Origin: Progne subis subis
Taxonomy: Eukaryota; Chordata; Aves; Passeriformes; Hirundinidae
Length of the DNA stretch: 64,000 bases
Direction of reading: 5' to 3'
Assembly (NCBI GenBank): GCA_022316685.1
Contig: JAKJHU010000016.1
Coordinates: 2,480,001 to 2,544,000, forward strand
Position numbers and translations under genes: made by a program
In this document: one piece after another, positions 60,671 to 64,000 of the stretch
Layout: each line of letters begins with the position of its first letter
Numbering within the stretch: position 1 is the stretch's first letter
The notes under the pieces: model-generated
Told to the model about the DNA's origin: nothing
Databases searched by the model: none
What the model saw: the letters and a program-made list of their open reading frames with translations, nothing else

Positions 60671-61570
60671 TTAAGGCTTCTCCGTGCACTGTTTGCAGAG
60701 GCTGGAGGAGACGCTGTTGAAGATGGCACATTTCTCCGGGCAGGAGGTGGCGGGGGGCAGCCCGGCGCTGAAGGGGTAACCGGCCGCCTGCTCGTAGGCG
60801 CCGAGGGCGGGGTGCAGCGCCGCCGCCGCCGCCGCCGCCGCCGCGGCGGAGCTGGGCAGGGAGGCGGCCGAGATGGCCTGGCCCTGGTTGAGATAAGCCA
60901 CCAAGCGCCGCATCTCCTCCAGGGCCTGCGCCTGCATCAGGATGTAGTTCTTGGCCAGAAGGAGCGTGGCGATCTTGGAGAGCTTCCGCACCGAGGGACT
61001 GTGCGCGTAGGGTATGACCGCCCGCAGCTCGTCCAGCGCGTCGTTCAGGTCGTGCATCCGCCGCCGCTCCCGCGCGTTGATGTTGAGCCGCAGCGCTTTC
61101 TGCTCCTTGGACTTCTTGCTGCCGCCGTGCCCGTGGCTGTTGGAGCAGCTGCCCTCGGCCGCCTTCAGCCCCCCGCCCCCCCCTCCGCCGCCGCCCGCCG
61201 CCGGCGAGGCGACGCGCGGGTCCCCCCCGGCGCCGCGCAGCACCAGCTCGCAGCGGCCGTCGCTGTCGTCGTCGGGGCTCTGCTCGCCGCCGCTGCTCTC
61301 GGCCACCGAGCTGCGGCTGGCGCTCTCGCCGTACTTGACGCAGACGGAGCCCGGCGGCAGCACCAGCGGGTCGCCGCCGACTCCGGGCTGCAGCAGCGCC
61401 TCGGGCTCCGACGCCTCGTAGCAGGCGAGCGGCGAGGGCTGGCGGTCGCGGGGGTGGGAGAGGTCGAGCCCCGGGGGCGAGCGGAAGGCGGACTCCATGC
61501 GCTTGGCCGAGGCGGCGAGGCTCTTGTGGAAGAGGTCCTCTTCTGCGGGCAGCCCCAGCGCCCGCTCCAT
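60671..61570 (-). CDS. BHLHE22: BHLHE22 (bHLHb5), class E basic helix-loop-helix neuronal repressor
   Basis: Intronless CDS of 299 codons plus TAA. The start is the first in-frame ATG, at 61570-61568 ([17 protein letters not shown]), which matches the human start MERG; the frame stays open further upstream but has no ATG. The N-terminal part includes [20 protein letters not shown] and the acidic [15 protein letters not shown]. Gly9 lies at residues 126-134, and SKKSKEQKA precedes the bHLH. The basic region is about 161-173 ([13 protein letters not shown]), and the helices run to about 214, extended to AYLNQGQ. Ala10 lies at 242-251, and the C-terminus ends in [12 protein letters not shown]. 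It is an OLIG-family nuclear factor that binds E-boxes, represses with PRDM8, and acts in retina, cortex and dorsal horn. The bHLH and C-terminus match mammals from memory. The protein is shorter than the human one (about 380 aa), mainly through a missing Gly/Ser linker. The Kozak context has C at -3 and G at +4. Confidence 0.97.
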   Translation of the reverse strand: MERALGLPAEEDLFHKSLAASAKRMESAFRSPPGLDLSHPRDRQPSPLACYEASEPEALLQPGVGGDPLVLPPGSVCVKYGESASRSSVAESSGGEQSPDDDSDGRCELVLRGAGGDPRVASPAAGGGGGGGGGLKAAEGSCSNSHGHGGSKKSKEQKALRLNINARERRRMHDLNDALDELRAVIPYAHSPSVRKLSKIATLLLAKNYILMQAQALEEMRRLVAYLNQGQAISAASLPSSAAAAAAAAAALHPALGAYEQAAGYPFSAGLPPATSCPEKCAIFNSVSSSLCKQCTEKP

Positions 61571-61737
61571 CGGCGCCCCGCTCGCCTCCGCCTCCTCCGC
61601 CCCCCTCAGTTCCCGGCCCGCTGCTCCAAGGCTCCGCGCCGCGGCGGGCGGCTCCCCGGCGTCCCGCTGGCAGAAATCGTTCCCCGGCTCCCGCCGGGGC
61701 TGCACCGTGCCCGGCGCCGCGGCTGCCCCTTCTCTGT

Positions 61738-61860
61738 CTCCGGCGGCGGCTCGGACTGCGGCTCCGGCTGCTGCTCCGGCTGTGGCTGTGGCTCCGGCTC
61801 AGGCGGCGGCTCCGGCAGCGGCTGTGGCTCGGGCTGTGGCTGTGGCTGCGGCTCCGGCTC
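61738..61860 (-). repeat. degenerate hexamer repeat, about 20 units of (G/C)AGCCN
   Basis: Read on the minus strand, the sequence runs as six-base units: GAGCCG, GAGCCG, CAGCCA, CAGCCA, CAGCCC, GAGCCA, CAGCCG, CTGCCG and so on, in clean six-base register for about 123 nt. In one frame it would read as (Glu/Gln)-Pro dipeptides, but that frame has no ATG, so it is taken as 5' UTR repeat. It is an expanded and diverged microsatellite. Confidence 0.8.
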
Positions 61861-61864
61861 GCCC

Positions 61865-61888
61865 TCAGCAGGCGCCGCGCTGGGGCAT
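61865..61888 (-). CDS. upstream ORF 3 of BHLHE22, 7 codons
   Basis: ATG at 61888-61886, peptide MPQRGAC, TGA at 61867-61865. It lies about 295 nt before the main start and ends just before the hexamer repeat. It is closed before the CDS, so reinitiation or leaky scanning would be needed. Confidence 0.4.
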   Translation of the reverse strand: MPQRGAC

Positions 61889-61940
61889 TGTGCGCTGCCA
61901 GTGGAGCCGCTTCCACCGTTTATCTTGCTTGGATTCACCT

Positions 61941-61961
61941 TCAAGAGATTTCCGGACCCAT
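61941..61961 (-). CDS. upstream ORF 2 of BHLHE22, 6 codons
   Basis: ATG at 61961-61959, peptide MGPEIS, TGA at 61943-61941. It is part of the inferred leader; translation is not shown. Confidence 0.35.
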   Translation of the reverse strand: MGPEIS

Positions 61962-61993
61962 CAACCAGCAGCCGCCGCAGACGGGGGAGTCTT

Positions 61994-62002
61994 TTACATC
62001 AT
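61994..62002 (-). CDS. upstream ORF 1 of BHLHE22, ATG-ATG-TAA
   Basis: Two consecutive ATG codons followed at once by TAA: a minimal uORF of the kind that can stall or delay scanning ribosomes. It exists in the mRNA only if transcription starts upstream of 62,002. Confidence 0.35.
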   Translation of the reverse strand: MM

Positions 62003-62181
62003 TATCTCTGAGAGTAGGTTATTATGAAGAAGACTCGCCTGTTGGGACAGAGCTTTCTACCCAATCAGGTTAACGTTTTAATTAATAGGATTAAAACGGT
62101 AACAAACAATCCCAGGCGCTATCTGGCCCTGAGTCTGAATAGTTTCTTTTCCCAGGTCTGAAGACAGGCAGCAGCTAGAGC

Positions 62182-62187
62182 TTTATA
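62182..62187 (-). promoter_or_regulatory. BHLHE22: TATA-like box, candidate BHLHE22 core promoter
   Basis: The minus strand reads CTTATAAAGCTC, with TATAAA at 62187-62182, about 615 nt before the ATG. With a start about 30 nt downstream, the unspliced transcript to the candidate poly(A) site would be about 3.3 kb, close to the human BHLHE22 gene length as I remember it. The motif is also TATA-like on the + strand. Confidence 0.45.
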
Positions 62188-62238
62188 AGAGGCGCCTGCT
62201 CCATTATTCTCCCTGCCATCTGTATACACAGCTTAACG

Positions 62239-62244
62239 CATATG
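62239..62244. promoter_or_regulatory. CATATG E-box upstream of BHLHE22
   Basis: CATATG followed by TT, about 55 bp upstream of the TATA-like box. OLIG-family bHLH factors including BHLHE22 prefer CATATG in published binding-selection data. Another E-box, CATGTG, lies at 62296-62301. Autoregulation is inferred. Confidence 0.35.
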
Positions 62245-62449
62245 TTTGCAAGACGTTGTGTCCTGTTAGTAACCCAACAACTGCCTTTAGCTTGACATGT
62301 GTGGCGACTTTCACTCATCAATGAGCACACTAAAAGCCCTACTTAGATCGAAGGATGTTCTTTGCCTCCTTCAGCAAATTACAGCCCTGCACTGCAGAAA
62401 AGCCCACTTCAACACTTCTCCTTCCGAGTACTGCCAGCAGACTTCTGCT

Positions 62450-62893
62450 AACTTAGCCGTGGAGTCAGGAGTGACACCCTCTCCCCCCGGCCCACCCACC
62501 CCCTGCATTTACATTAACTTATAGCTTCCTCCCACCCCCACCCGTCTTCCCGGAAAGCATCGCCTGGAAAAGAAAAACATAAACACCCCCGGAGCAACCC
62601 CAGCCGTCGTGCCCACTCCTGCCCACCGCCAAAGTCCACCTTGCTTCCTTGGGAGGCGGGTGGTCCCCGGTCCTCCCTCTCCCCACCCCTCCTCCAACAA
62701 ACGGAGACCAAACTACGGGGAGGTTCCCCTCCTCCTTCCCTTATCCCTTTTCAAGTAGCAGATTGCTGCTTGCGAGTGATTATCCCCCGTGTCCCTATAA
62801 AAAACATAAAGCCCCATCAGTTACCTTGAAAACGAACGGATCCGGGGAAGAGAGAGGGCGGGAAGAGAAAGGGCAAAACCCACCAAACTTTTT

Positions 62894-62927
<34 letters not shown>

Positions 62928-63230
62928 GTGACTGACCAACTTTTTGCAGGTCCGTGCCTTCCTGCCTCCCCTCAGCGAGCCCAGCTCGGCGGGAGCACCC
63001 CGCTCTTCTCCCCAACGCCGGGATGCCGCCGCCGGTGTCAGGACGAGGCGGCCTCAGTCATCCGGTTACCCCGACCCCCTGCTCCTCTCCCGGGGGCTTC
63101 TTCTCGGAGCCAGGAACACTGTCCTCCGCACTCCTCCGAAAGCTGAAGCGGAAACCCGAGGGTCGGTCTGAATTTTGTCCCGCTACTCCTCTGATGCTTG
63201 AGGCGAGCAGCTCGCTCTCGCCTTTCTGTT
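62450..63230. other. CpG-rich block upstream of BHLHE22
   Basis: C-rich, moderately CpG-rich DNA 0.3-1 kb upstream of the TATA-like box, with a 29-nt T run at 62,896-62,924. Open frames here have no recognisable product. It could be distal promoter or a divergent non-coding transcript start. Confidence 0.5.
62896..62924. repeat. poly-T run (29 nt)
   Basis: Uninterrupted T run upstream of BHLHE22. Confidence 0.95.
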
Positions 63231-63239
63231 AGCACTCAG

Positions 63240-64000
63240 AGTATTTAGTGGCAGGTTTTCATTCTTATGACATCAGTAAAAAACAATATTTCCCAACAGT
63301 TCCAAATCATTCTTATGTGGCAGGATTACTGAGGGCTATGAAATTTTTTGGTTTCTCTGGTTTCATTAAAAACCTTTTAATTGTGTCTTTCGGAGTTGGC
63401 CCCAGGTGTTGGACTCTTTTCATTACATTTTGCTCTAATGTGATGAAATTCTAATTCTCTCCTTACCATATGGTTAAATTTCCCCACTGAGAATTAGTTG
63501 AAAAAGGAGAAATAATCTATTAATCTCTGTAATAGATTCACAAATGAGGTTTGCCACAGAACCCGTTTTTGAATGGTAATATCAGAACAGTTGGGTGCCT
63601 TGTTTCAGGAAAGAAAGGACCAGGCGACAACAGAAAACGTTTGAATTTTCACCTGGAAAGAATGAAAAGAAGCCAAGCTGCAGATTTCAGAGTAATTGAC
63701 TGAGATTTCATCTAGCGAGGACATGACTACAATACAGACCTTCCTCACCTCGTGTCTCCGGATCAGAGGCGAACATACAAGCCGAGCCCTCCGAAGAGGG
63801 AGGGTCTCACCCCCCGCCCCCCAGCCCCCTTTGGCTGCTGCGCTTGTCCCTGGTCGCCGTCCAAGCGCGCAGTCACCGAGCGCCCCGCTCCCCTCCCCCT
63901 TTCCAAGGGACGGATGTCACCGTTAACCTCTATCATTATTAATCCAAAGGCGTTTTAGGTTTATTGTTTTTCAATTAGCAACTTCATTTTCTCCGGGATC
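63240..64000. other. BHLHE22 distal upstream region
   Basis: AT-rich block with the palindromic CATATG E-box, then a short CpG-rich block at 63,770-63,920. No gene recognised up to the window edge. Confidence 0.5.
63465..63474. promoter_or_regulatory. palindromic ACCATATGGT E-box
   Basis: A perfect ten-base palindrome centred on CATATG, matching the OLIG/BHLHE22-type motif including its flanks, about 1.3 kb upstream of the TATA-like box in AT-rich sequence between CpG-rich blocks. CATATG alone is common in this window, so the flanking match is what stands out. Confidence 0.35.

Larger units (their letters stand above)
60300..61930. other. CpG island over the BHLHE22 CDS and leader
   Basis: Strongly GC-rich with very many CpGs, covering the whole CDS, its immediate 3' flank and the proximal 5' UTR. 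The scarcity of stop codons here makes long spurious frames on both strands. Confidence 0.85.
61571..62155 (-). other. BHLHE22: BHLHE22 5' UTR (extent inferred)
   Basis: If transcription starts about 30 nt downstream of the TATA-like box, the leader is near 585 nt. On the minus strand it contains exactly three ATGs before the main start, each opening a very short ORF, and a degenerate hexamer repeat. Its 3' half is very GC-rich and likely structured. Its 5' part is AT-richer with a CCAAT sequence on the + strand at 62061-62065. The true start site is not known. Confidence 0.55.

Noticed and set aside
61571..61705. N-terminal extension of BHLHE22 by 45 residues
   Set aside because: The extended frame starts at GTG. 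The first in-frame ATG at 61570 agrees with the known MER- start.
60351..61916. 521-codon open frame on the minus strand in another frame over BHLHE22
   Set aside because: Starts at GTG rather than ATG and reads the hexamer repeat as Ser/Arg/His. It is a frame shadow of BHLHE22.
61606..61944. (Glu/Gln)-Pro-rich 112-codon frame upstream of BHLHE22
   Set aside because: It begins with TTG and has no ATG. It is a translation of the hexamer repeat, reported only as a repeat with a speculative non-AUG possibility.
60299..62011. 570-codon open frame on the + strand, antisense to BHLHE22
   Set aside because: It results from lack of stop codons in CpG-island DNA. Its Ala/Arg/Gly/Pro-rich product has no domain, and the minus strand carries a clear known gene.
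1..64000. CRISPR arrays, bacterial operons, insertion sequences or a novel defence-type system
   Set aside because: The DNA is avian nuclear sequence with spliced genes; no regularly spaced direct repeats or prokaryotic features were seen.

Overview
The window is vertebrate nuclear DNA, almost certainly from a bird. Evidence: two split or intronless genes with vertebrate exon structure, remnants of CR1 LINEs with the avian-type 3' end as the only recognisable transposons, compact introns, and CpG-rich islands around a developmental gene. The species cannot be fixed from sequence alone.

Layout. (1) 1-30,761: no gene; inferred to be the 3' part of intron 1 of CYP7B1. It holds a large GGAA/TTCC microsatellite, three CR1 remnants (one of them internally deleted) and AT-rich unique sequence. 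(2) 30,762-48,978: exons 2 to 6 of CYP7B1 (oxysterol 7-alpha-hydroxylase) on the + strand, with clean GT/AG junctions and an uninterrupted 472-residue reading frame. Exon 1, with the membrane anchor, is not in the window and should lie upstream. (3) 48,979 to about 58,800: CYP7B1 3' UTR (end not determinable) and intergenic DNA with several CpG-rich blocks and AT-rich blocks that look like conserved non-coding DNA. (4) About 58,800-62,190, minus strand: BHLHE22 (bHLHb5), an intronless bHLH transcription factor gene with a GC-rich CDS of 299 codons, a long 5' leader with three short upstream ORFs and a degenerate hexamer repeat, a TATA-like box, and an AT-rich 3' UTR with homopolymer tracts. 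(5) 62,190-64,000: BHLHE22 upstream region, CpG-rich, with two CATATG E-boxes of the kind this factor family binds.

The two genes converge tail to tail, the arrangement I recall for human 8q12. They are functionally unrelated: CYP7B1 is an ER enzyme of the alternative bile-acid and neurosteroid pathway; BHLHE22 is a neuronal repressor. Gene-poor DNA with conserved-looking elements inside and around a metabolic gene suggests that CYP7B1 introns may carry BHLHE22 enhancers; this is inference. I found no new protein system. The most interesting items are the BHLHE22 leader (uORFs and hexamer repeat), possible autoregulatory E-boxes, the internally deleted CR1 and the candidate enhancers.
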